Shown here: one piece after another, positions 12,311-24,270 of the stretch | How the letters are laid out: each line of letters begins with the position of its first letter | Position numbering within the stretch: position 1 is the stretch's first letter | Assembly: GCA_012295275.1 (NCBI GenBank) | Contig: CM022672.1 | Coordinates: 2,147,943-2,211,942 of the forward strand | Direction: 5' to 3' | From: Chrysomallon squamiferum | Lineage: Eukaryota; Mollusca; Gastropoda; Neomphalida; Peltospiridae | Length of the DNA: 64,000 nucleotides | Notes under the pieces: model-generated | Told to the model about the DNA's origin: nothing | Database searches by the model: none | The model's input: only the letters and a program-made list of their open reading frames with translations | Made by a program: the position numbers and the translations under genes

Positions 12311-13259
12311 TTGTTTATTTTAATCTTGTGCTTAGTGATAAATAATAGCAAAAAAAAAACAATTAAAAAAAATATATATTTTAAAAAAAATCAATGCAAC
12401 AGGAAATACAATACAAGAATTCTCAACATATTAATACTGAATTTATTTTGGTTTGTTGGTGTGTTTTGGGGTTAATAAAAAAAAAAAATTATTTGTAGTT
12501 TGTTTGCTATTAGTGTTAGACATATATTTTAGTCATGATCATAATATTAGAGAGAAGAAACCTGCTTTCACCACTGTTTCATTGATTAGCAGCATTATTC
12601 TTTAATTAGGTACCTTCCTCTAAACGAAAAAAAAAAGCATACATCAGTCATTTCCTTTATTTTGTTAGTAGATTAACAGACTGAAGATGGAGCAGTTGTT
12701 GGAATGTCACAACAGATGATTGATTTTGTGATTAACCTATCATACCAGATATTCTCATAAAAGTATTCAGCCATTTCCCTTGTATTGTTAGCAGGTTAGA
12801 AAACTAACCTATAACATATAATCATAAAATTTGCACTTTTTTTTGTGTGTTTTTTTTTTTAAAGATAATTTGAAATCAGTTCTTTTGTTTCATTTACATA
12901 ATTACATTTGACAGTCAGAAAAAAATTTACTGAGATAACATATTGGTGTAATAAAGGATTTCATGCTTGAAGTGGTAATTATGAAGTGATGCACACAAGA
13001 AAGCTATTTCATTGTAATAAAAGTAAATTTATACATGAAAAGAATAATTGCATAGCTTTTGTTTTTCTGTTGAATCGTTAGAAAAAAAAAGGCCTCTTCA
13101 GTGTAATTGAGATTAAGTTTCTGAACATTTCAATATTTATTAATTAAAGACCAGGTTCTCGCTAACTGTAATATAAAAATAAACCAGTTTAGTAAACTCA
13201 TAGGCTGAGATTTCAAGAATAAATGGAATCGGATTGTGGAAAAGACAGAGGAAAGCTTC
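12311..13259. other. AT-rich non-coding DNA
   Basis: Poly-A and poly-T patches occur near 12350-12390, 12479-12489 and 12838-12861. No coding or RNA signal is visible. Confidence 0.45.
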
Positions 13260-13331
13260 AATAAATAAATAAATAAATAAATAAAATAAAAATAAAAATA
13301 AAATAAAATAAAATAAAATAAAATAAAAAAC
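13260..13331. repeat. (AAAT)n / (AAAAT)n microsatellite
   Basis: Tetranucleotide AAAT units pass into pentanucleotide AAAAT units. Phe/Ile/Leu-rich minus-strand frames across it are artefacts. Confidence 0.95.
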
Positions 13332-13589
13332 TAAATATTTTGAAAATCTCATTTGCTGAAACTTGTAACTGCTTTTTTGTTATTGACATATTTTCAGTCA
13401 TTCTTTTTGAATATTGACATACTTTGGTCAGACGCAAGAGCAATAACAGATGAATAAATGAATGTATATTAATGTAAGCTTGTATATAATTAAATTAATT
13501 TTATGCATTTCATAAATACATACATACATACATACATATTGAACATTGCCTATGTAGATTTCATTATGAAGATTATGTTTTATTCTTTA

Positions 13590-13758
13590 GTGCTCCCAAA
13601 TATGTTAATGGAAAAACCTTGTATCATTAGTGTTATTACTGTTGTTGTTGTTGTTATTATTATTATTATTATTGTTATTGTTGTTGTTGTTGTTACTGTT
13701 GTTATAATTGTTAATATTAATATTATTATTATTATTACTAGTATTATTACTATTACTA

Positions 13759-13804
<46 letters not shown>

Positions 13805-14568
13805 AAGACACTTAAATATGATTAACTATTGATGTTATGCAGTCTGTCAGATCTTGAACTCTCCAGTAAGTTCAGCAGAATGATTTTTTTTTTATTTTAC
13901 AGTTTTGTTTTAATAACTATTTTGTTATTAGTAACATTAATATTTTATTAATTCTAATTTGTTAAAGTCACCCAATCTCTCTTGGATCTTGAACTCTGAA
14001 ATAATTTCAATGAAAAAAAAATAATTATTATTTTTTAATTAGGAACAATAAACCTTTTGATGTCATTAAATTTCATTCTGCAAAATCATTTAATCTCTGT
14101 CAGATACTGAACCCTGAAATGAGTTCATGGGAAAACGTTTTATATTATTAATAATTTTTTAATTAGAAGTACAACTTAGATATCAAAAACTCTTATAAAG
14201 TCTTTCAGATCTTGAAGTCTGAAGTAAATCCATAAAACCGTTTGCTTATATTTTCTTTTCTCTCCCTCTCTTTTTTTTTTTAAATATTTATATTAATCAT
14301 TAATAAGAAGAAATCTTAGAAATCATTAACTTTCACTTGAGTTCTGCCAAAAAGTTGATGGAAAAATCTTTTATATTATTATTATTATTATTATTTCTTT
14401 TTTCTTATATTTTATACAGAATATTTAGATATCATCAAGTAACAGAATCTTGAATTCTCTCAAAATGTTAAAGAAAAAACTTTTTATATTGTTGTTATTA
14501 TTATTATTATTTTTTTAATAATTATTTCTTACTGGTAATATTTATATAACTTTCAAACAACTTTCTGA

Positions 14569-14600
<32 letters not shown>

Positions 14601-14740
14601 ATTATATATTATTAGGAATTATATTTATATTAATCATCAGCAACAAGAAGCCTAAGATATACTAGAACTCTGATTTGGTTAAATTATATGATCTCTCTCA
14701 GATCTTTGAACAGGGATCTGATAGAAGTTTCAAGACTATC
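13590..14740. repeat. Degenerate tandem array with (ATT)n expansions
   Basis: A diverged unit of roughly 105-135 bases is anchored by CAGATCTTGAACTCTGAAAT, then GTTCAATGGAAAAA, then an ATT run, then ACTTAGATATCATTAA. Anchors are seen near 13848, 13984, 14101, 14206, 14335, 14443 and 14698. The ATT trinucleotide has expanded independently within several units: the longest run is at 13631-13804, with others near 14375 and 14575. Frames of poly-Ile, poly-Asn and poly-Val here are repeat artefacts. Confidence 0.7.
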
Positions 14741-15632
14741 AGTTACTGGCTGATACTGTCAGACATTTTACTGGATTTTCTGACAATTTATCATCTTAAT
14801 CAACTGTCCTATAAGACAGGATTTTTTCTAACATGTCACCTGTCCAAATGTTTGTCTCAGAATGGCGAGATAAAGTGTTTTTGCTTTTTCATCAGAGGCA
14901 ATTATTTAATGTAAGTGGATCTGGGTGCTGAAGCTGATAATTGGTGGCTGTAATTCTGTACAAGTCTGTTCAGATACTGGACGAATTTATGCTATGGCAG
15001 TGTATTGGTTTATCCAGTTTGCAATGGAGAAATGGTGATATAATGGAATCAAATTGCAGCTCCTGTTTACCAGCAACATAATCAGATGAATAAGAAGAAT
15101 CACAGAAAATGAGTTTTGTTTATCACATTTGCCTTCACAGTTTCGCTGTGTCTATTTAATAATCTCTGAGTCTATGTTTGGTTCACTGTTTATGCTTTAA
15201 ACGATACCAATTATTTGTTTGCGTATAAATATCGCATATTCCTGACTTAAAAAAACTATCAGGCTCTTTCAGTTTTGTTTAATAGGCTTGTTGTACATTT
15301 TCACCTTCTCAGTTTAACGTTGTTTATTTTACATTAACATTTGAAACTGTCTGCTGTATATATTTTCGTAAAGATCTCACTTACTGTTAAACTCAGAAAA
15401 GTCTCTAGTGTATGTGAGAAGTGATAATTATGATTTGTATTTTTATTCTTTGGGCTCAGATTTGGTTTTAGTTTTTTAGCTTTTTTTGTTTAAATTTTTC
15501 ACCGTTTATATTTAGCAGTCTTCATTCATGTTTGAGTCCTAAATCACAACTATTTATTTTTCATTGAAATCTTTTTTTGTTTGTTTGTTGCTTTTTGGTG
15601 TGTTTTTTTTTTACCTCAAGCAGACTTTGGAT
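14741..15632. other. AT-rich non-coding DNA
   Basis: A 79-codon open frame (14675-14914) starts inside the array described above and ends at a GTAAGT. Its only possible acceptor is part of a repeat unit, so I do not call it an exon. Nothing else is supported. Confidence 0.4.
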
Positions 15633-15865
15633 CTATAATAAATAAAATAAAATAAAATATAATAAAATAAAAATAAATAAACTAAAATAACTAACTAACT
15701 AACTGACTGACTAACTAACTAAATAAATAAATACATGAGTAAACAAACAAATAAACAAATAAAAAATAAAATAATCTGTTATTATTTATTTTTATATAAA
15801 AAAAATTTGTTACATTCACAGCATTTGGAAAAAAATAAAAAATGAAAAAAAATAAAAAACCCAAA
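15633..15865. repeat. AAAT / AACT / AAAC simple-sequence region
   Basis: Impure tetra- and pentanucleotide repeats (AAAAT, AACT, AAAT, AAAC) run for about 140 bases, followed by A-rich DNA. Confidence 0.85.
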
Positions 15866-16515
15866 GAAAACAGATTATCTTGTTATTTTTTTCTTTCTCA
15901 TTGCCATTTTAAACTATCATGATTATTTATTTTCATTGAAAACTATATTATTTCTATTACAGAAAAAAACAAAAAAACCCAGTTTTTATTTCTTTTCATA
16001 CCTGAACTATCTTATTTCCAAGATTACCCAGGGGTATTGGATATATCTTACAAACAAACAAACAAAAATTGCAAAGAAAAAAACCCTCAAAGATTATCGC
16101 TCTTCTTTTTTTTTTTGTCAGTATTCTCCAACATGAGAGAAATCAGCAGACAGAGCAGTAATGAATTTAAACCTCTTTTTTTTCTTTCTTTTTTCACTAA
16201 ATGTTTGATTTGGGCTCTCGGCTGTGATTGTTGTTTGTTTTAGCTGCAGGCAATCACCTCAAGGAAAGACTCATTGTTCACTTAGCTACAAGTCTTGCTC
16301 TCCCTGGACACATTGCTGTCAGTTCCATGAGTTGTCTTTCACCAGGAATCAATTGGTGGGTCAAGCACACAGAGAATAAAAGATGTTTAAAGAAGGCCAC
16401 CATATGGACTGAAGTTGTTTAAATTGATCTGGACTGTAAATGTGTGGGGGTGTATCTTGCCTGATAAAGATGTTGATGATGATGATGATGATGAAAATTC
16501 ATGTATATAAACTTA
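15866..16515. other. Non-coding DNA with one less AT-rich patch
   Basis: The patch at about 16235-16425 is less AT-rich and has a plus-strand frame of 64 codons (16228-16422) without low-complexity runs. A possible acceptor (TTTTAGCTGCAG) lies just upstream of its second half. The residues match nothing I know, and I leave it as an unexplained patch. A (GAT)n run lies at about 16470-16492. Confidence 0.3.
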
Positions 16516-16969
<454 letters not shown>

Positions 16970-17688
16970 TAAAGTAACCATGATCAAAGGTTTGGAAAAA
17001 AAAAATGAAAAAAGCAAAAAGATTCACTTTTAAGATTTCTACATGCATATGAATGTAAAAACTGATGTTAAAGCATCAGTATAAAACAAATTTTAAATAA
17101 CTATTCTGTATAATTAGCAATATATATTCAGTGTAGCTGAGAATCTGACATGTATTTGTACAAGAGCTGTTGAATCACTAATCCGATTTCATGTCTGTTG
17201 CATGAAATCAAATCTTTTATGTGAAAACAACAATTTATTATTATGGCATTAATATTTGTAGGGGTTTTTTTGTTGGTTTTTTTTTGTTGTTTTTTTGCTA
17301 TTAGTATGCTTGTCTTTGTTAATGTAAAAAAAAAGAAAAAAGAAAAGAAAGATTTTTAATGGCATAGTTATATACCAGCCCAAGACTGGATAAAATATCA
17401 GGAAATTTAGTTTTTAATGATATAAACACGCCTGTTTATGATTTTATGATATGAAAACTTCAATTTTCAGTTTTATTACTTCAGGACTCTAAGTGATAAA
17501 ATAAAAAGCAATTTTTGTATTTCATAACAAAAGTAATGATAAAAAAGTTAAAAAAAAAAATAATAATAAAAAAATAGATAAATAAATAAACATAAAAAAA
17601 AAAAAAAAACAATACAAAATAAAAAAATAAATAAATATTCACCCAAAATATACAAATTTTATATTTTAATTCACATATTATTATTATG

Positions 17689-17739
<51 letters not shown>

Positions 17740-17850
17740 TTTAAAATTCATACATGTACTCATTTTCTATTTTACATGTATTATTTTTTAAAACAGATTT
17801 CTATGATTTATTGTGAACACAAAACTGTTGTATGGCTGAGGTATCCCTTG
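16970..17850. other. AT-rich non-coding DNA with (ATT)n
   Basis: A-rich simple sequence lies at about 17540-17640, followed by (ATT)n at 17687-17739. No gene is seen. Confidence 0.5.
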
Positions 17851-18320
17851 GGCTCTACCTGCTGCATGATCCATTCATTACATCCAGTTCCTTCCTTCCT
17901 GCCATCCTACCTCTTTCCTGCCTGCTGCTGTAGCCATCTGTGTCACTGTCACCACATGTGCCACTGTCTTAGTCTAGGCTGCTGCTGTCTTCTGCGACGA
18001 TGTTGCAATAAACGACGTTGTTGTCCTCTACACCACTGTATCCCTTAGTGCTGCTGCTTCCATATATGCCATTGTTTGCCCCAGTGTTATTGCTGTTGTT
18101 GTTATTGTCTGAGCTGTTGCAGATCTCAGCAGTGTTTCTGCCCTCCTCCATGCTGCTGTTGGCGTTGTTGACTCCTCAGCGCTGTTGCAGCTGTCAGTGG
18201 TTCCCATCGTGTTCTTTTTTTACTCCATTTTCATTCTGTCTCCAGTCGTTAACTCACAGGTGTCCTATTCATCATTTCAGTGTAGACGTTAGTGGTCTCA
18301 AATGCTGTCATTATGGCCAA
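17850..18320. repeat. GC-richer, cryptically simple GCT/GTT region
   Basis: About 470 bases of higher GC than the surroundings are dominated by imperfect GCTGCT, GTTGTT and CACTGT motifs. The minus strand has an Asn/Ser-rich frame (17969-18151) and the plus strand a Leu/Cys-rich frame. Both follow from the trinucleotide composition. It may be a decayed trinucleotide repeat. A low-complexity exon cannot be excluded but has no supporting splice or family signal. Confidence 0.35.
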
Positions 18321-18432
18321 TAAAACTCCACTGTCTGCTTCTGCATACAGATTTATCACTTGACAATGCAATATGATACAAATACATTAATTTGTATAGA
18401 ATTTCATGAATACAGGGGTTTTTTTTTCTTCC

Positions 18433-18457
<25 letters not shown>
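18433..18457. repeat. Poly-T tract
   Basis: An uninterrupted run of about 25 T. It could be the reverse-strand tail of an old retroposed copy, but no body is recognisable beside it. Confidence 0.9.
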
Positions 18458-18466
<9 letters not shown>

Positions 18467-18589
18467 TTGTTTCTAATGACACAATTGCAGTTCTTTAGAG
18501 TTTTATTAAATAAATAAGTCAGTGTTGTAGTGTTATAATGACACAAATAAACTTTTATGAAGTGAGTACAGTGTTTTGTACAGTGTTTT

Positions 18590-19010
18590 CTAAACAGACC
18601 GTGGCATTCCTTAGTTAAACATTATATTACATATATCATTAGTGATACGTTTTTTTTAACAGTAATTAAGACTTTCAAAACATTGAACTGAGAGTTTTGT
18701 GTTTCGACACATGCTAATATTGCATTACTTTTCAAACACAGCATTATATTTCTTTTTAAATAAAACATTTCATTAGTTCTTAAACACCATGCCTTAGTTT
18801 CAGAAACATTGTATTACTTTTAAAAAAATCATTAAATAATTGTTATACTCTTGGACAGGAAGTAAAAATAACATTATACTAATTTTTAAGTATCATATTT
18901 GATTAATATTTAGATACGATTTTCTACAAATTTTGAACACCACTTTGAATTACTGTTCTAAATGCATATTGTTTTACCTTTCAAACACAAGACTGTATTT
19001 TTTTTACTTT
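18590..19010. repeat. Degenerate short tandem units
   Basis: Diverged units of about 35-45 bases share a pattern like AACATTGTATTACTTTTCAA followed by ACAC. They are heavily decayed, so the boundary is approximate. Confidence 0.35.
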
Positions 19011-19233
19011 TGTTTCAGACATGCAATTGTATTCAGTTCTTGACTATTTTATTTGAAAAATTTTTGAGCAAATTGTTTTTGGGCTTACAAAGAAGGTGCA
19101 GCCATGTTTCTTAGGAGCATCTCAGTGTAGAAAGTGCAATTCGAAACTATTGATTAATTGTCAAGGACTGATAATTAAGATGAACATGCAGCATGCCTGA
19201 ATGAGCTGTAAAGGATGTCTCTTCGACATGCAT

Positions 19234-19309
19234 TCAGTCACTAATTCCAAAGTACAAGAACTTGGGCTTGTCTCTGAAGCCATTGTAAAGAAACCCATCT
19301 TCATCTTCA
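19234..19309 (-). other. Candidate minus-strand terminal exon fragment
   Basis: On the minus strand a TATTTCAG acceptor (CT at 19310-19311 on the plus strand) is followed by an open frame of about 25 codons. It reads EDEDGFLYNGFRDKPKFLYF and ends in GISD before a TGA at 19234-19236. The composition is protein-like. The fragment is short, the gene is not otherwise seen, and a longer overlapping minus frame (19161-19361) competes with it. Confidence 0.15.
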
Positions 19310-19699
19310 CTGAAATACATTCACAGACCTTCGTTCCTCTTGCCTTTAAGGAACGATTCAAATATAATGCATTTCTTTTTATTCAGCCTGCATTTGTTAG
19401 TTCAGGCATTTCTTCACTGGTTCATTATTTTCTCTTTTCTTTAGCGAAGAAAAGAAAGAGTAATGGGAATATAAACTACTATGTTTTTTCATAAAAAGAT
19501 TTATTCTGTATAACATTTTGAGGAGATTTTTGTGCAGTGGTACAAACAACGTGAAAGAAATCTTTGTGTAATTGTACAAATAACTTGATCAGAACTTTCA
19601 TTAAAGATTTTTACAAAAAAACTTTTCGTTTTTTCAAATCTTTTAAAGCATGACTCTTCAATCTCTGTTAATTTAATCCTATGAATTGCTACAGAAAAA

Positions 19700-20100
19700 T
19701 AATTTTTTTCCCACCTTTTCTCTTAACATGATAATAAATGAATGCTTTCATCTGCGACTAATAAACACACATGTTATTAACACAAGTAATGTCACATGTT
19801 GCAATTCCCATCTTATTTATTCTTGTCAGCTTTCTCACTTTCTTTTTCATTTCGTGCTTCTTTTTCAATTTGCTCTCAGTTTTCTTCATGTTCTTTCCTT
19901 TTTTTTTTTTTTTTTTACTTTTCTTCAAGTTCCTTTGTCAATTATGTATTCTTTCTTTTTCATTTTTTTTTTCTCAATCTTTTTCTTTCTCTGCTCAAAC
20001 TTTCTATATCTTCTTTGTTTCTTCACTGTTATATATTTTTTTTTCATTTCTTCACCAGATTTCTTTATCAGCTTTTTTTTCTTTCCTTTAATATAAAGAT
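19700..20100. repeat. T-rich polypyrimidine region
   Basis: TTTC/TTC-rich DNA gives long Phe/Ser/Leu frames in all three plus frames at once. That shows composition rather than coding. Confidence 0.7.
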
Positions 20101-20342
20101 ACTATTATCAGTTTTGTTTAACGTTTTAAAATAAAGAAAAAAACTGACAGCTGTGACGTCAATGTGACATAGACTGATTTCCTAACAGCAGATTTACAGT
20201 AGTTTTCAGCTGTTGTTTTGTGAGATCACACTCGGAGGTAAATTAATTGATACAGTTATAATTAACGAAGATTTTGAGTGTTTTAATTTTCAGATCTGTG
20301 TGAAATTAGGTTTATGTAGATAGGAATTTCATTAAGTTTTAT

Positions 20343-20344
<2 letters not shown>

Positions 20345-20404
<60 letters not shown>
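20345..20404. repeat. (AG)n microsatellite
   Basis: A perfect AG dinucleotide run of about 60 bases. Confidence 0.97.
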
Positions 20405-20409
<5 letters not shown>

Positions 20410-20497
20410 TTAATTACTTAACCAACATACAATCATTAACAAAATGTGAATTCTTATTCATTATTAAATAAATATATATATATATATGTGTAAGAGG

Positions 20498-20718
20498 CAG
20501 TATTAGGATTTGATCTCAAAACCTACTACTCATATACTGATATTTTAACCAACACACCACCATTAACAAATGTGATTCTTTTTTCATTATTAAAAAGAAA
20601 AAAGAAAAAAATATTAGTCAAGAAGCATTAGACCCCCCAGTATCAGGATTCGATCTCAGAACCTACTACTCATAAAACAGATAGTTTCACCAGCCAGATC
20701 AACATTAACAGAGCATGA
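20498..20718 (-). mobile_element. Two tRNA-derived SINE-like copies, minus strand
   Basis: Two related segments (20498-20572 and 20638-20718) lie about 140 bases apart. Read on the minus strand, each has a promoter-like A-box region (GGTGTGTTGGTTAAAATATC in one, CTGGCTGGTGAAACTATCTG in the other). About 30-35 bases later come GAGTAGTAGGTT and a B-box-like GAGATCGAATCCT (GAGATCAAATCCT in the other copy). This is the internal RNA polymerase III promoter layout of tRNA-derived SINEs. They could be two insertions or one duplicated element. Tail and target-site duplications are not defined. They are decayed and not functional tRNA genes, having no foldable acceptor stem that I can see. Confidence 0.5.
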
Positions 20719-21159
20719 ATATTTACGCTTTATTAAAAGTGAGTAAATATTAATTAAGACGTGATAAAACATTATATCGGTGTCCATTAGTCTGCTATTC
20801 AGGTGGAGAGATCTGTTCAAACATTTACTGTAGGAACTGGAGATTATCGGATAACATGCAAAAAAGATTTTGAGAAACGATCGGAACCCTGAAGTGATGG
20901 CCATTTCACCTCTTCCATTAGGGAGGTGATTATCAGCAGATAGCAAGCATTCAGCTTCATGGTGTACGGCCAGAGATTATGCTGAGGCAGTATACCAAGG
21001 AAAAACAAGTCATTAATGAATCTACCATGCTTCCAGATTCAAAGATGTTAGAGATCAGTGGGGTTTTTGTTCCAGTATTGCAGATGTTTTTGTTTCTTAA
21101 AACTGTTTTTCCATTTCTGCAGATTCTTAAGCTGTTTAATTCTGATAAATTTTTCAGAG
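20719..21159. other. Non-coding DNA, no feature recognised
   Basis: A slightly less AT-rich patch at about 20810-21000 has short open frames on both strands but no splice signals or family resemblance. Confidence 0.4.
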
Positions 21160-21255
21160 TATGTTTATTATTAGTAGTATTCTTATTATTGCTATTACTA
21201 TTACTATTATTAGTATTATTAGCATTAGTATCATTATTATTTTGTTATTATTATT

Positions 21256-21339
<84 letters not shown>

Positions 21340-21365
21340 GTTATTATTATTATTATTATTATTAT
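21160..21365. repeat. Compound (ATT)n / (ATC)n microsatellite
   Basis: ATT units are interspersed with ATC, AGT and GTT over about 200 bases. The long Leu-, Ile-, Tyr- and Asn-rich frames are artefacts, including the 193-codon plus frame that runs through to 21742. Confidence 0.95.
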
Positions 21366-22688
21366 ATATTTTTTTAATTATATTTCTGAAGAGCGAAAAA
21401 TTGGTCGAAGTTGATATAATACAGTATGGTTTTCTGTCTTTTTTGGCTTGGCATTTTTCTCCCTTTCCTGTTATTTTGTACACAGAATGTAATAATAATA
21501 ATAGTGATGATTATGATGATTATGACCATGATGATGATGAAAGATTAATGATATGGCTATTTTTCCAAAGATTTACTCAGTCTTATACTATCTTTCATTT
21601 TTATTTATTAAATGACTTCAGGATTCTAACACATGTCATTTTGTCATTATACTTTATCATTAGCAAAGACTGGTCACCAGTAATAAACAAAACAAGCTTA
21701 CAAAAAGTACCTAGGCCAATTTATTTCTTCTGTACAGAATAATGATGTACTACAGACACATATCATGTGTCTTGTAAATGCTGAAGGGTGTGATTGAATT
21801 TTAATAAACACTGAACATTCTACAATACAGCCCAGAACAAATTCATAAAATGACATATGCAGATGACAACACTTACATTTAAATAAAATATATCTTCCAT
21901 ATATGTTTTATCCTATGAATAATAAATAAATAAATAAATAACAGTTTGTAGTGTGAACTATAAATTATTAAATAACTATTAGTGAACAACTTTTTTTTGC
22001 ACCTCTTTGAACCTCTGACTGAACAAAAAGATATGAAAACTAATTTGATAAAAGCAATGGAATATTTTGACATAGCTGTCAAATATGACATAACTGGGAA
22101 TCAGAAAGATATCTGAAATAAATTGCTGTAAAATTGCTTTCTCCCTCTGTGATTACAAGTCTGGACTATACCATTTCACAGTGTAACTGTCTTTCTTTTC
22201 TACCTTTCTTTTTACTTTCTTTTCTTTTTTTCTTGGTTCTTCGATATCATTTTCAGCAACTTTATGCTGCTTCATCTCCATAATCTTCATCAATGTTTAA
22301 TTTTGAAAGATATTTCATCAGTCTTGACTTGATGTATGTTGAAATGATGATGTTGATCAGAAAACACATATTAATGAAACAGCACTTGAGTGACTTCATG
22401 AGCTTACGTTTGGTTCAATGGTTCTAATGTACTTTTAATAATTCCAAGTTTGTTACTTCTGAATCAGATACAGATCTGTAATACTGGTAGTTAGAAGAAG
22501 GTCAGGGCATGAACAAACACAACAACATCATATATGTACATATAGAATGAGAGTACAGAGTGACATACAGACATACAGATGTAAACACACTGAGTTAGAC
22601 AGAGACACAGACAAAACAATTAGACTGATATATATATGGACATACATCCATACAGATAGATAAGCATATATACAAATATATAAGCAGA

Positions 22689-22690
<2 letters not shown>
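21366..22690. other. AT-rich non-coding DNA
   Basis: A (GAT)n patch lies at about 21490-21542 and an (AAAT)n run at about 21918-21942. No gene is supported. Confidence 0.45.

Positions 22691-22691
<1 letters not shown>

Positions 22692-22733
<42 letters not shown>
22692..22733. repeat. (GT)n microsatellite
   Basis: A perfect TG run of about 40 bases follows CATA/GATA-rich DNA. Confidence 0.97.
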
Positions 22734-22736
<3 letters not shown>

Positions 22737-23279
22737 TGTTTGTGTGCAGAATGTTAGATAAAAGTTAAAAACTAAAAAAATATTTACCATTATACCTTTT
22801 TAAATCATTCAAATGGCATTAATTGAACAGGTTGTGGAATATGCATTAATCCAAATTATCATCTACATTAATTTTTTTTTTGTCTCCCATTATATACATA
22901 TATTTATATAAGATGATTTGTTAGTGATGTTTATTAACTAATGCTATGATAACACTTTTTCAAAGACATAACTAAAATCAAATGTAAGGAGAATATAAAA
23001 AAGTTCCTTTTTAAAGTGGTTGTTGTTTTAAAATATTACTAACACACATTCTCTTCTTTTTTTCACCTTCTACAACAAACAATAAGCACCAGTTTGATTT
23101 TCTTTTGCATACAATATTTTCAAGGCACATTTCATTGCTTAAAAGACATCCATCCATTTTGGTAATTTCTATCAACATTCAAAAACAAATACCAGTTAGA
23201 AACATTGATTAGAAATTTATGTGCAAGACTAGATTTACACCTTCTGAACAGGGAAGAAATAATTCACTTTACAACACCC

Positions 23280-23455
23280 TCAACATATTTGTATGCTATT
23301 GTTATGTGGCTAAGTATGATGTAAAACATATTTGTATATTATGGCTGTGTAGATAAGTATGATGTAAAACATATTTGTATATTATGCCTGTATAGATGAT
23401 GTAAAACATATTTGTATGTTATAGGTACATGGCTAGGTGTGATGCAAGACTAGAA
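23280..23455. repeat. Short tandem array, about 50-bp unit
   Basis: The motif GATGTAAAACATATTTGTAT recurs three times, preceded by one partial copy (near 23289, 23320, 23370 and 23398). Linkers read like TTATGGCTGTGTAGATAAGT. Flanking DNA from 22734 to 24189 is otherwise featureless. Confidence 0.7.
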
Positions 23456-24189
23456 CTAGCTGCCACCATACAGGGAATGGGTTATTCTTACTTTGTTAAC
23501 AGCCTTCTTTGTATCCAATTTAAATTAATTTACTAGTAAGGAAAGCAGCATATTTTTTTTATTTCTTGACTTTTTAAAGCATCTGACTGATCATTTATGT
23601 GTAAGAGGGAAACATTTCAGTGACGTTCTGAAACACCAGCTCAGGCCCACCCAGCTTCGCAGCAAACACAAAAAACTGAATTTTGTTCAAATACGTTTTC
23701 TTTTTAGATTTTTTAACTATTATTCTATATTTTTTTGTAATGTTTATTTGTAGCTGTTTGGTGTTGTGCAGTGCAGCAATAATATTTACATTAGTAACAT
23801 ATGACTGAATGTTATGCCACCTGTCAAACATTTTTTTTCTATGAACAGTTCTTAATGTATGTTGTTTTTGTTTTTTTTTGTTTTTTTTTACATATCTTCT
23901 TCTTTTTTTTTCCACTTTTAAATTTATTTATTTTTTGGTTGCTGTTTATGATATTTTAAATTTTGTTTATCATAATGTCAGATAAAAACAAGGTGCCATA
24001 ATTTCATAAAGATCTTAGCAACTCAGAGTTAATCTGTATCTTCCCGCAGAATGGAAAACATGTTTCACAGACTTTGATAATCACATTCTGGAGTGAAAAA
24101 TAATCTAGTGAAAACACTGACAAGGGTTGTTCCTGCAACCTATCATTTCTAAGACCAATGAGTTTAATCAGAAAGAACAGAAAAAACAG

Positions 24190-24270
24190 CACAGTGTGAG
24201 CTAGATCAGGACTGAACTTGCAACCCATCATGCACTGGGGCCTGTTATTCTAATCAGTCAGATTCAGCCT
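24190..24270 (-). mobile_element. tRNA-like SINE relic, minus strand
   Basis: On the minus strand the segment reads CTGACTGATTAGAATAACAG and then GTTGCAAGTTCAGTCCTGAT. This order resembles a tRNA A-box region followed by a B-box (AGTTCAGTCCT, 24208-24218). The spacing is shorter than in a full tRNA, so it is probably a decayed or deleted copy. Confidence 0.35.

Noticed and set aside
13503-13832. Poly-Ile/Val and poly-Asn frames on both strands
   Set aside because: Translation of ATT/GTT trinucleotide repeats in every phase.
14675-14914. 79-codon plus frame with a CTCTCTCAG acceptor and GTAAGT donor
   Set aside because: The acceptor is part of a degenerate tandem unit that recurs upstream, so the signal is probably inherited from the repeat.
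19686-20134. Three overlapping Phe/Ser-rich plus frames of more than 100 codons
   Set aside because: All three phases are open at once because of pyrimidine-rich composition, which is not a coding pattern.
20498-20718. Functional tRNA genes
   Set aside because: B-box-like strings are present, but I cannot see a paired acceptor stem or a complete cloverleaf, and the two copies are diverged.
21161-21742. 193-codon plus frame rich in Ile, Leu and Ser
   Set aside because: Its first third is the (ATT)n/(ATC)n repeat and the rest is AT-rich with no splice or family support.
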